Part shown: positions 16,885 through 24,437 of the stretch, in pieces
How positions within the stretch are numbered: position 1 is the first letter of the stretch
How the letters are laid out: the number at the start of each line of letters is the position of its first letter
Assembly: GCA_964640125.1 (NCBI GenBank)
Contig: CAZXGG010000017.1
Span: forward strand, 1 to 51,732
Length of the DNA stretch: 51,732 nt
DNA from: G020353115 sp964640125
GTDB taxonomy: Bacteria; Bacteroidota; Bacteroidia; Bacteroidales; VadinHA17
Reading direction: 5' to 3'
The notes under the pieces: model-generated
The model's input: only the letters and a program-made list of their open reading frames with translations
Told to the model about the DNA's origin: nothing
Database searches by the model: none
Position numbers and translations under genes: made by a program

Positions 16885-17583
16885 TTAGCGGTCTTTATTC
16901 CTTTCTTTCTCAAGGAATTCCCTGATCAGCACATCCGATTTTTTTATCGATTTTTTTAACCAGGCAAGTTTCAGTTCTGTTTTTTCTGGCTGTGTGAGTT
17001 GCCACGGGATACCTGAGCTCCTCAACCTGTTGGTAAGCTGATAGAGGATAATTGCTGCAGCAACAGAGATGTTAAAACTTTCGGTAAATCCAAACATCGG
17101 TATCCGCAGGTATTCATCTGCCTCATTTATGGCTGATTCGGAGAGTCCTTCCAGCTCGGTACCAAAGACAAGCGCTGATTTGCCTTTCTTCAGATCAAAA
17201 CTATCAGGTGTAGTGTCATCACGATGGGGAGTCGTTGCAACTATCCGGTAACCGGTACTGCGCAATGTACGGTAAGTATCCAGTGTATTTGATTCTGTGT
17301 GGTTATATTTTTTCAGGGTTAACCACTTGTAGGAGCCCAGGGCAACGTCCGGGTTAATGGAATAGGTATTCCGGTTTTCAATGATATGAACATCCTGAAT
17401 ACCAAAACAATCACATGTTCGAAGTACTGCACTTGCATTGTGTGGCTGGTAAAGATCTTCCAGGACAACGGTTATGTACCTTGTCCGGTTATCCAGTGTA
17501 TTGCCAAATGTTTCCATCCTTTCCGGTGTAACGAACCCGGAGAGGTATTCGACTAAACGGAAGTTAACAGATTCCTGATCCAT
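16885..17583 (-). CDS. trmH: tRNA (guanosine-18-2'-O)-methyltransferase TrmH-type SPOUT enzyme
   Basis: This 232-residue SAM-dependent methyltransferase adds 2'-O-methyl to G18 of the tRNA D-loop. The three SPOUT motifs are present: NASAVLRTCDCFG (motif 1, with the catalytic Arg), ALVFGTELEGLS (motif 2) and IPMFGFTESFNISVAAAI (motif 3, knot). A Lys-rich C-terminal extension follows, as in TrmH. I start at the ATG at 17583. A GTG at 17616 would add 11 residues but lies inside the hup terminator hairpin, which makes it unlikely. It follows hup by 58 nt with a terminator between, so expression probably depends on read-through or a promoter I cannot see. Confidence 0.9.
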   Translation of the reverse strand: MDQESVNFRLVEYLSGFVTPERMETFGNTLDNRTRYITVVLEDLYQPHNASAVLRTCDCFGIQDVHIIENRNTYSINPDVALGSYKWLTLKKYNHTESNTLDTYRTLRSTGYRIVATTPHRDDTTPDSFDLKKGKSALVFGTELEGLSESAINEADEYLRIPMFGFTESFNISVAAAIILYQLTNRLRSSGIPWQLTQPEKTELKLAWLKKSIKKSDVLIREFLEKERNKDR

Positions 17584-17590
17584 GTTTCGG

Positions 17591-17620
17591 AAAAAAAAAA
17601 GGGAGTACGAATGCACTCCC
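17591..17620 (-). terminator. Rho-independent terminator of hup
   Basis: On the minus strand GGGAGT-8 nt-ACTCCC is followed directly by ten Ts. It begins 21 nt after the hup stop codon and ends 7 nt before the trmH ATG. Confidence 0.85.
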
Positions 17621-17641
17621 TTTCAACGGCACAAAATATCG

Positions 17642-17914
17642 TTACTTAACTTTGTCAGACAATTCGCTACCAGCCTTAAACTTAACAACTTTCTTAGCTG
17701 CGATAGTAATTGGTTGGCCGGTTTGTGGGTTTCTTCCGGTTCTTTGATTTCTCCTGGAAACTGAGAATGAACCAAAACCTACCAATGCAACACGATCTCC
17801 TTTTTTGAGGGCACCAGCGGTAGTATCAACAAAGGCATCGAGGGCTCTTTTAGCATCAGCTTTTGACAATTTTGCGCTTGCAGCGATTGCATCAATCAAT
17901 TGTGCTTTGTTCAT
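17642..17914 (-). CDS. hup: HU-family DNA-binding protein
   Basis: The protein is 90 residues, the standard HU length. HU proteins bind DNA as dimers without strong sequence preference and bend it as part of nucleoid structure. The N-terminal helices begin MNKAQLIDAIAASAKLSKAD. The signature GFGSFSVSRRNQRTGRNPQTG covers the start of the beta arm with the Arg-Asn-Pro tip. The C-terminus is VVKFKAGSELSDKVK. The gene has a full consensus promoter (17965-17995) and a strong terminator (17591-17620), so it is a single-gene unit, probably highly expressed. Confidence 0.96.
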   Translation of the reverse strand: MNKAQLIDAIAASAKLSKADAKRALDAFVDTTAGALKKGDRVALVGFGSFSVSRRNQRTGRNPQTGQPITIAAKKVVKFKAGSELSDKVK

Positions 17915-17964
17915 GACAGAAATTTTAAGGGTTAGTAAATTCTACTTTTTTTATCAATTACCTA

Positions 17965-17995
17965 CAAATATAGGCTATTTCCAATGTTTAGCAAA
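17965..17995 (-). promoter_or_regulatory. hup promoter (-33 TTTG, 19-nt spacer, -7 TATATTTG)
   Basis: On the minus strand TTTG (17992-17995) is followed by exactly 19 nt and then TATATTTG (17965-17972). This is a complete match to the Bacteroidota housekeeping promoter. The transcript should start near 17958, giving a leader of about 44 nt. Confidence 0.85.
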
Positions 17996-18238
17996 TTTAC
18001 GGCATAAAAAAAATCAGTAAATTTTAGTTAAATTGCCCATTACATGCGGGGTTCAGGCGATGTATGATTACTATATCATTGATTTACAAAACTTTAACTT
18101 TTAATGGTAGAAGTAGTATAAATTATTAACATTTTTTCAAACAACGGTTAACTTTTCGCCCGTAAGCCTTGTTAAATAAGGATTTTTGTAGTTAGCGCAT
18201 CAGGAATGGTATCAAAGAAGGCTGATTTTTCGAATTTA
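17996..18238. other. AT-rich intergenic region upstream of the hup promoter
   Basis: About 240 nt lie between the GH88 stop and the hup promoter. I find no ORF with coding character, no tRNA-like fold and no strong terminator. A weak CCTT/AAGG pair followed by ATTTTTG near 18165-18187 is the only hairpin seen. Confidence 0.5.
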
Positions 18239-19600
18239 TTAACATAGCCCCTGGTAGAAGGTATAATAACCATCTTCCAGTATCCGCTGAGCCAGGAGGC
18301 ACAATTCCGTCATGTGGTAGTCTCCCCACATACCGGATTCACCAGAGGGGATTTTTTTACCCGTGGGTATATAGTCCCACCCGTTGGGCCGGTGATACAG
18401 GGAATGCAACAAAATGCCCTGGTGTTTCTTATCCCTTGCAAGGTAGGCATCTGAAAGCAGTGTGGATAACATGGTTATTCCGGCCTGAAAATACCTCTTT
18501 GCAGCTTCAGGCTCATTTTTCTCAAGGAATCTGCCCAGTCGTAACAGTGCCTGTGCACCGATTGCAGCAGCTGAGCTGTCCACCGGCTCAAAATCGTTAA
18601 ACGGATCGGCAGGTGAATCTTGGTATTTGCCCAGTTTATAGAGCTCCGGTGCCCCGGTATCCCAATAAGGGATTCCATCCAATGCACTGTTTTCAATATA
18701 AAAATCACAGGTAGCTTTTGCTGCTTTCAGGAACACTGATTTTACCCTTTCCATACCGTGATAGTCGGTTTTAAGCTCTTCCAGGAATTCCAGGAATTCG
18801 GAAAAACCAAGCATTGCCCAGCCCAATCCGCGTGTCCATGTTGTATAGCCGGAATAGCCCTGTTGTGAATTCGGGCAGCGATACATCCCGTCGTTCATGT
18901 TAAAGATTGATTCGTGTGCCACCCTGCCCCACACATCAAAGCCATCGCGCTTCTCACCATAAAACACCGCATACCGTGCGGTGGTTAAACCATGTGTAAT
19001 GGCACGCTCAAGCAGGTTGATCTCCCGGTCATTCTCCTCCAGGACCCTGTGCCCGAGCTGATGCGCAACCAGCAATACCCGGCAGGTTCGAATTGTATCA
19101 ATAAAGAGGGAGTGGGGACCATTGAACGAATAGATAAAGCCTCCATCGTCTATGTTTGACCAGCGGTGGGATTGAACCGCTCCGGAAAGTTTAAGGGCAA
19201 GCCGGTAAAGCTCCTTCTCCTCTTCGGATGCATCGAATTTTCCTGTACTGGCAAGGCGGAGCAGGTTCGCGTATGTACTCAGGTTATTGAAACCATGGTC
19301 GTGAACTCCGAAATGGCTGACGTGATGCGCCATGTGAGCAAAGGTGTTCTTTTTGCCAATCTCCAACATTTGCTGGTCTCCTGTAGCATCAAACGCCAGG
19401 AGCGGAATCCCGTATTGAAAACCCTGCGTCCATTCCGTCCAGCCACGGGTTGTGTATTTGCCCTTAGTAGTATATACTGGCGATCCCTGGGATGTATCGT
19501 ATTCCTTTTCCAGGAGGATCACCTTTTCGGTGGCCAATTGCCAGAATTGGTGCAGTTTTGCTTTTAGTGAAGAGATCTCAACGTGAGTATCTATTTTCAT
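18239..19600 (-). CDS. Glycoside hydrolase family 88-like (unsaturated glucuronyl/galacturonyl hydrolase)
   Basis: The 453-residue protein has the all-alpha (alpha/alpha)6 character and word order of GH88. These enzymes hydrate the double bond of unsaturated uronic acids at the non-reducing end of oligosaccharides released by polysaccharide lyases. Recognisable segments are GWTEWTQGFQYGIPLLAFDA, GVHDHGFNNLSTYANLLRLA (candidate catalytic Asp), SLFIDTIRTCRVLLVAHQLG (second candidate Asp), TRGLGWAMLGFSEFL, VDSSAAAIGAQALLRLG, and the closing GMWGDYHMTELCLLAQRIL. No signal peptide is seen, so it should be cytoplasmic. It is divergent from a secreted GH97 gene. No lyase or SusCD genes are in the window, so a complete utilisation locus is not present. 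Subfamily (GH88 or GH105) is my judgement. Confidence 0.8.
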   Translation of the reverse strand: MKIDTHVEISSLKAKLHQFWQLATEKVILLEKEYDTSQGSPVYTTKGKYTTRGWTEWTQGFQYGIPLLAFDATGDQQMLEIGKKNTFAHMAHHVSHFGVHDHGFNNLSTYANLLRLASTGKFDASEEEKELYRLALKLSGAVQSHRWSNIDDGGFIYSFNGPHSLFIDTIRTCRVLLVAHQLGHRVLEENDREINLLERAITHGLTTARYAVFYGEKRDGFDVWGRVAHESIFNMNDGMYRCPNSQQGYSGYTTWTRGLGWAMLGFSEFLEFLEELKTDYHGMERVKSVFLKAAKATCDFYIENSALDGIPYWDTGAPELYKLGKYQDSPADPFNDFEPVDSSAAAIGAQALLRLGRFLEKNEPEAAKRYFQAGITMLSTLLSDAYLARDKKHQGILLHSLYHRPNGWDYIPTGKKIPSGESGMWGDYHMTELCLLAQRILEDGYYTFYQGLC

Positions 19601-19636
19601 GATACGTTGCGGTTAGGGGGTTGGAACCGGTTACTA

Positions 19637-19644
19637 CAAAGATA
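19637..19644 (-). promoter_or_regulatory. -7 element for the GH88 gene
   Basis: The minus strand reads TATCTTTG, an exact TAnnTTTG match, predicting a start near 19630 and a 30-nt leader. No -33 TTTG at normal spacing is seen, which fits a promoter needing an activator, but that is speculative. Confidence 0.5.
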
Positions 19645-19849
19645 AAATAATTCTTTGTTGATAGTTTTTCTTAGAATTTCGGTAAAGCAGACTAGCAACT
19701 GGTAGCTGTGGACTGGAGACTGCGGACTACGTACTTCTCCCCTTGGATAAATTCCCGGGAAAAAATATTTTTAACAAGGAAACCACTACAATCCTTTTTT
19801 ATTATAAACCTTAGCAGTACATCTATCATTCATTATAAACGAAAACCAA

Positions 19850-21829
19850 ATGAAAACAAAGCATTTCCAGTTACTGCATCTCTTGTTATCGGGCTCAATG
19901 ATGATCAATGCCCAAACCAGTCAGGATCTTAAAATCAAATCCCCGGATAAAAATATCGTCGTACAAATAGATACAGGGGAAAAACTGCAATGGTCAGTTC
20001 GGCATAAAGGACAGCAGATTTTGGCACCTTCGTACATTTCCCTGCAACTGGAAGGAGGAGAAACGCTCGGGAAAAATGCAATTATACAATCATCAGAAAA
20101 AGAAGAAATTATCCGTAAGATCCATGCAATCAACTACAAGAAGGCAATTATCCCGGATCACTGTAACCAGCTTACGATAGAGTGTAAAAAGGATTACGGC
20201 GTAATCTTCAGGGTATATAACGATGCCGTGGCATACCGCTTTTTCACAAAAAAGAACGATTCAATCGTTATACAGAACGAAGAAGCCAACTTTAACTTTA
20301 CCGTTGACTGTAAAACCTTTATTCCGTACATGTGGGATTACAGGGATGGCAGGATATTCAACTGCTCCTTTGAATCTCTCTATACAGAACAAAACATCTC
20401 TCAGTTCAGGAGCGATTCCCTGGCATTCCTTCCGTTACTGGTCGATGCAGGAAATGGTAAAAAGATGGTGATCCTGGAAGCAGACCTGGAAGATTATCCC
20501 GGGATGTTCCTGAATATCAATCAAACCGGAAAAGGATTCATGGGTGTGTATGCACCTTCCCCGTTGGAAGAAAAGCCGGTCAGAAGAAACTTAATCCCTA
20601 CAAAAAGGGCCGGTTATATCGCCAGAACCAGTGGAACACGGAGTTTCCCATGGCGGGTGATTGTGATCAGCGAACAGGATAAGGAATTGCTGAATAATGA
20701 CATTGTTCAGAAGCTGGCATCACCACCCCGGCTGGATGATGTTTCCTGGATCGAGCCGGGGCAGGCAGCATGGGAATGGTGGAATGCTATCGGTATTTCT
20801 CATATTGATTTCAGGGCAGGAATGAATACAGCTACCTATAAATATTACATTGATTTTGCTGCTGCCAACAACATCAGGTATGTCATTATAGATGAAGGCT
20901 GGACGGCGGGGTTTGACCTGACCCGTGTATCACCCCGGATCGATCTCCAGGAACTAATAGCGCATGGCAACCGGAAAGGAGTTGGGATCATTCTCTGGGC
21001 TTTATGGTACCCGCTTATCCAGCAAATGGATACGGTGTTTGCCCTCTATTCAGAGATGGGTATAAAGGATTTCAAAATTGATTTTATTGACCGCGATGAT
21101 CAGAAGGCAGTAGCCTCAACCTATCAAATGGCAAGAAAAGCTGCCGAACATCAATTGATCGTCGACCTGCATGGCATTTTCAAACCCACGGGTCTGCAGC
21201 GGACCTATCCCAATGTTCTCGGGTATGAAGGGGTGAAAGGGATGGAAAATGTAAAATGGGCGAATGAGGATGTGCCCCGGTACGACGTAACTATTCCGTT
21301 TATCCGGATGATGGCGGGCCCCATGGACTATACTCCCGGTGCCATGAGGAATGCCAGCAGGCAGAATTTCAGGCCTATCTTTTCAGAACCCATGAGCCAG
21401 GGTACCCGCTGCCATCAGCTGGCAATGTATGTTGTCTATGAAGTGCCATTGCAAATACTGGCTGATAATCCCACGATCTATATGAAAGAGCAGGAATGCA
21501 CCGATTTCATTACCAGCGTTCCGACCACGTTCGAAGAAGCCGTGCCGCTGGATGGGAAAGTGGGAGAATACGTGGCAATTGCCCGCCGGAAGGGAGATAC
21601 CTGGTATGTTGGTGCGATGAGCAACTGGACTGCCCGTGACCTGACGCTCGACTTCTCTTTCCTTGATGAAGGAGTATATCGTGCCATTGTTTTCAAGGAT
21701 GGTATCAACGCTGACCGTGCAGCTACCGACTACAAACGGGAAGAAATAAAGATTTCATCAGGGGATGCATTAACCATTCACCTTTCTGCCGGAGGAGGCT
21801 GGGCTGCGAGGATTGAGAAAGTGAAGTGA
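19850..21829 (+). CDS. Glycoside hydrolase family 97 (SusB-like alpha-glycosidase)
   Basis: This 659-residue enzyme has a signal peptide ending after INAQ, so it is probably periplasmic. GH97 proteins are alpha-glucosidases (inverting) or alpha-galactosidases (retaining). The N-terminal beta-sandwich (about 25-290) has the typical start LKIKSPDKNIVVQIDTG. The TIM barrel includes YVIIDEGWT, KDFKIDFIDRDDQ and PTGLQRTYPNVLGYEGVKG. Asp411 in KIDFID sits at the position where retaining GH97 members carry their nucleophile (Asp415 in the Bacteroides alpha-galactosidase), so a retaining enzyme is more likely than a SusB-type alpha-glucosidase; that is inference. The C-terminal beta-sheet domain is present. 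It is divergent from the GH88 gene. Confidence 0.92.
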   Translation: MKTKHFQLLHLLLSGSMMINAQTSQDLKIKSPDKNIVVQIDTGEKLQWSVRHKGQQILAPSYISLQLEGGETLGKNAIIQSSEKEEIIRKIHAINYKKAIIPDHCNQLTIECKKDYGVIFRVYNDAVAYRFFTKKNDSIVIQNEEANFNFTVDCKTFIPYMWDYRDGRIFNCSFESLYTEQNISQFRSDSLAFLPLLVDAGNGKKMVILEADLEDYPGMFLNINQTGKGFMGVYAPSPLEEKPVRRNLIPTKRAGYIARTSGTRSFPWRVIVISEQDKELLNNDIVQKLASPPRLDDVSWIEPGQAAWEWWNAIGISHIDFRAGMNTATYKYYIDFAAANNIRYVIIDEGWTAGFDLTRVSPRIDLQELIAHGNRKGVGIILWALWYPLIQQMDTVFALYSEMGIKDFKIDFIDRDDQKAVASTYQMARKAAEHQLIVDLHGIFKPTGLQRTYPNVLGYEGVKGMENVKWANEDVPRYDVTIPFIRMMAGPMDYTPGAMRNASRQNFRPIFSEPMSQGTRCHQLAMYVVYEVPLQILADNPTIYMKEQECTDFITSVPTTFEEAVPLDGKVGEYVAIARRKGDTWYVGAMSNWTARDLTLDFSFLDEGVYRAIVFKDGINADRAATDYKREEIKISSGDALTIHLSAGGGWAARIEKVK

Positions 21830-21838
21830 ATGGTTAAA

Positions 21839-21985
21839 ATGTTAATGGTTAATTGGTTGTTCATTCCTGTGGACAATGTATTTCTGAAATTTTTTTCGGA
21901 CCAGGAGAATGAGCTCAAACAATTTTTCAAGGAGCAAAAGATTGACCTGAAGGTACCCGAAGACCTGATCACGCTGGTAAAGTAA
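21839..21985 (+). CDS. Possible 48-residue small ORF or decayed gene end
   Basis: An ATG at 21839, 10 nt after the GH97 stop, opens a 48-codon frame. Its first residues are encoded by an ATGGTTAA-type repeat. The rest looks protein-like (FLKFFSDQENELKQFFKEQK, then IDLKVPEDLITLVK) and is strongly amphipathic. Reading past the TAA gives a further CNDLMD before the next stop. It could be the 3' remnant of a lost gene or a genuine small protein. I do not recognise it. Confidence 0.3.
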   Translation: MLMVNWLFIPVDNVFLKFFSDQENELKQFFKEQKIDLKVPEDLITLVK

Positions 21986-22186
21986 TGCAATGACCTGATG
22001 GATTAAATAGAAAGAGGGATTATTCGTCGCTTTGCTCCTCATGATCCCAAATAGAAGATACATCAAAAATGAAATAAACACTGCCGTGTTTTTTTGTTTT
22101 GTCCTCGCTCACTTCAGAAAGCCAGCTTTCTTCGCGGCTTCGGTCCAAAACATAAACCCGGCTAAGCCGGGTTTATTTCATTTTTG
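21986..22186. terminator. Hairpins between GH97 and tRNA-Ser, including a bidirectional terminator
   Basis: AAACCCGGC-TAA-GCCGGGTTT occupies about 22155-22175 and would end both the minus-strand tRNA transcript and plus-strand transcripts; its right flank reads ATTTCATTTTT on the plus strand. A second inverted repeat, AGAAAGC-CA-GCTTTCT, lies at 22116-22131. No gene is seen in this stretch. Confidence 0.65.
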
Positions 22187-22275
22187 CGGAGAAAGAGGGA
22201 TTCGAACCCCCGGTCCGCCGGTAAGCGGACAACGGTTTTCAAGACCGCCGCATTAGACCACTCTGCCATTTCTCC
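22187..22275 (-). tRNA. tRNA-Ser (anticodon UGA)
   Basis: On the minus strand the 5' acceptor GGAGAAA pairs with TTTCTCC at the 3' end, with G as discriminator. The anticodon loop CTTGAAA gives UGA, which reads UCN serine codons. The long variable arm (CCGC...GCGG) is typical of a class II tRNA-Ser, and the T-loop GTTCGAATC is intact. CCA is not encoded. A -7 element lies immediately upstream. Confidence 0.95.
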
Positions 22276-22282
22276 GGTGATG

Positions 22283-22290
22283 CAAAAGTA
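22283..22290 (-). promoter_or_regulatory. -7 element of tRNA-Ser
   Basis: TACTTTTG on the minus strand matches TAnnTTTG. The expected start is around 22276, almost exactly the mature tRNA 5' end, implying little or no 5' leader. Confidence 0.6.
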
Positions 22291-22654
22291 TAACTTTTTT
22301 CAATTTCTAGCTAACTAATTAACAAATTCTGATATCAAATAAAATCTAAAAGAACCTATAATTCAACACTTTATAACATAAATCCCCCTTAATCCCCCTT
22401 TTTCCAAGGGGGACAATTACAAAGAGGAGTAATATTCATTACACAAACTGAGAAATTATCATACCACCCAATCATTACTTCGTTAATTCTGTAATCCAGC
22501 ATTCCACATTCAAGAGCAGGAAAGACCTAAACTTTTTACGGATTTGGTTTGGGATTGCAGGGTTTCCTTCCCGGGATCAAGCTCCGCAATCCGGCGGAGA
22601 GTAATCTCATTAAGCCAACTTATAACTTATTAACTTATCAACTTATCAACTGCT
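22291..22654. other. Intergenic region with hairpins and an octamer array
   Basis: No gene is visible. There is a direct repeat of AATCCCCCTT (22381-22400) whose second copy forms a hairpin with AAGGGGG (22394-22412), and a CTCCGC/GCGGAG pair (22582-22599). A tandem array with core AACTTATC (22617-22650) ends 5 nt from the M28 stop codon. Confidence 0.6.
22617..22650 (-). repeat. AGTTGATA-type octamer array after the M28 stop
   Basis: On the minus strand, starting 5 nt after the TGA stop, the sequence is AGTTGATA, AGTTGATA, AGTTAATA, AGTTATA, AGTT. The units are slightly degenerate. The core matches the heptamer array after the neighbouring ABC exporter gene. Confidence 0.7.
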
Positions 22655-24319
22655 TCACCTCCTAAAACCCGGTGTATTCGCGATCTTCCAGACATTCAGG
22701 AATCCCACCTTGATGATATCGGTCATTTTTTCAATGTTCGCTTTCGATGAGTGATCGGTGATCTGATGGTAATCGGATGTAAATCCTGCATTGAAGGTAA
22801 GTATTGGAACATCTTTGGCAGCAAAGGAGGAGTAGTCACTCCCTCCCCTGGGCTTTTCCATGCTTCTGAAAGCCGGTTTTAAAGAGAGGTTATACCGTCG
22901 GATATGGTTAAAGGTCATCTCCTCCAACTCAGGATATGCTTCGGTATAGGTCAGGCTTGCCTCTACCATCATGGTATCGGTTGGTGCATCCCGTGATATC
23001 ATATCGTAATTGAGGTAAAACTGGATATTCTCTGCAGGAACATAGGGATGATCGACAAAAAAGTGTGATCCGAGTAAACCTTTTTCCTCGGCAGTCCATG
23101 CGGCAAAAACAATGGTATATTCCGGTTGTACACCGGTAGCCATACAGGCTTTTGCAAGGGTCAGGACGCCAACCGTTCCGGAAGCATTGTCATCACTACC
23201 ATTCCAGATGTATCCTTTCAATTCACCCAGATGGTCATAATGGCCACCAACCACAACCACTTTGTCCGGATCCATACCCTCCAGTACCCCGATAACATTC
23301 CGTTCACGAACGATCCTGGAGTTTACGGTTGTTTTTATCTCAATGGATTTGCCCGTCAATATTTTCGATGCAGGCTTCATCGATTTCATGACCTTCTCTT
23401 CATAGGTATCCATATCTACTCCTGTACCTTTCAAAATCTGGTTTGCAACCCTCATGGTAACAGAAATCGTGGATCGCCATGATCCAATTTCATCACCGGG
23501 AAGCTTCATCCGGGTATAAACCTCCCGGAGGGGTTTATCGCCTTCATAGAAAGGCAGGTTGTACCGGAAGGGTATATTATCAGCCCAACCCGTTGAGGGA
23601 TTACCTTCCCGTGTTATTTCAATGACTGCTGCAACCCCTTTCTCCTCAGCAACGTTCAACTTTTCACGGTATAAATCGGAAACAAAGGATGGATCATCAG
23701 AATGAAACTTATTATAGGCATCTGAATCAGGGTCTTTATGGCCCGGGAACCCGGCCAATCGTAAGATCACTTTACCTTTCACATCCAGACCTGCGAAATC
23801 ATCATACCTGTTTTTCTCATCCACCATACCATATCCGACAAAAACAATTGGAGAGCTTAATTCCATTCCCACATCCGATGTGTTGACAAAAAAGTCAGTC
23901 TTGTAAATAAAGTTGATCTTTTCAACAGTACCACGATAATCTGATGAAATAGAAAGTGATTGCTCTTCTCCCGGGTAATATTCAATGAGTTCCAGGTTCT
24001 GAAAAAAGGTTCTGACCTGCCTGGGTTCGACTCCTGCGCTTCGCTCTTCCCTGGAGGGATAGATGGTCTCAAGATCGCCTCCCGGCTGTAAACCGTACAC
24101 TTTAAACATACTGGCTATGTAATCGGCAGCCATATAACTTCCGGGATCGCCCGTCCCCCTTCCCCTGGTCCAGTCGGAAGCCAGAAATTCAAGCTGTCCC
24201 TGAACCGCCTGGTGCGTGATGGCATCCAGTCCCTTTTTTACCGTATCTTCCTGTGCATGAACGGAATAGGTAAGGACAACAGCAAATAAAATGCACAATT
24301 TTTTTTTCGATTTTATCAT
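22655..24319 (-). CDS. M28-family zinc metallopeptidase with PA domain
   Basis: This 554-residue secreted or periplasmic peptidase (signal peptide MIKSKKKLCILFAVVLTYS, ending near VHAQ) probably acts as an aminopeptidase. A protease-associated insert spans roughly residues 130-300 (SSPIVFVGYGMVDE, VKGKVILRLAGFPG, EKGVAAVIEI). The catalytic domain has the co-catalytic zinc ligands in order: GGHYDHLG (His), WNGSDDNASGT (bridging Asp), AAWTAEEKGLLGS (catalytic Glu and ligand Glu), LNYDMISRD (Asp), and SDYHQITDH (His). All key residues are present and length is normal. It is followed closely by an octamer repeat array. The upstream ABC gene does not share an obvious function. Confidence 0.92.
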   Translation of the reverse strand: MIKSKKKLCILFAVVLTYSVHAQEDTVKKGLDAITHQAVQGQLEFLASDWTRGRGTGDPGSYMAADYIASMFKVYGLQPGGDLETIYPSREERSAGVEPRQVRTFFQNLELIEYYPGEEQSLSISSDYRGTVEKINFIYKTDFFVNTSDVGMELSSPIVFVGYGMVDEKNRYDDFAGLDVKGKVILRLAGFPGHKDPDSDAYNKFHSDDPSFVSDLYREKLNVAEEKGVAAVIEITREGNPSTGWADNIPFRYNLPFYEGDKPLREVYTRMKLPGDEIGSWRSTISVTMRVANQILKGTGVDMDTYEEKVMKSMKPASKILTGKSIEIKTTVNSRIVRERNVIGVLEGMDPDKVVVVGGHYDHLGELKGYIWNGSDDNASGTVGVLTLAKACMATGVQPEYTIVFAAWTAEEKGLLGSHFFVDHPYVPAENIQFYLNYDMISRDAPTDTMMVEASLTYTEAYPELEEMTFNHIRRYNLSLKPAFRSMEKPRGGSDYSSFAAKDVPILTFNAGFTSDYHQITDHSSKANIEKMTDIIKVGFLNVWKIANTPGFRR

Positions 24320-24380
24320 GAGAATGTTGGGTATTAGATACAGTAGTCTGAATATAAAAATGATCTAATTCAGGATTAAC

Positions 24381-24437
24381 CTATTAACTATCAACGATAC
24401 CTAACGTATAACTTATAACCTGTAACTTATAACTTAT
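24381..24437 (-). repeat. AGTTATA-type heptamer array after the ABC exporter stop
   Basis: On the minus strand the stop TAG (24438-24440) runs directly into ATAAGTTATAAGTTACAGG and further degenerate AGTTATA, CGTTAGG, CGTTGAT, AGTTAAT units. Period is about 7 bp near the gene and decays with distance. Confidence 0.6.

Noticed and set aside
18239..21829. Complete polysaccharide utilisation locus around GH88 and GH97
   Set aside because: No susC/susD pair, lyase, sulfatase or hybrid two-component sensor is present.
22032..22256. ORF overlapping tRNA-Ser
   Set aside because: Its residues are the translation of the tRNA gene and its terminator.
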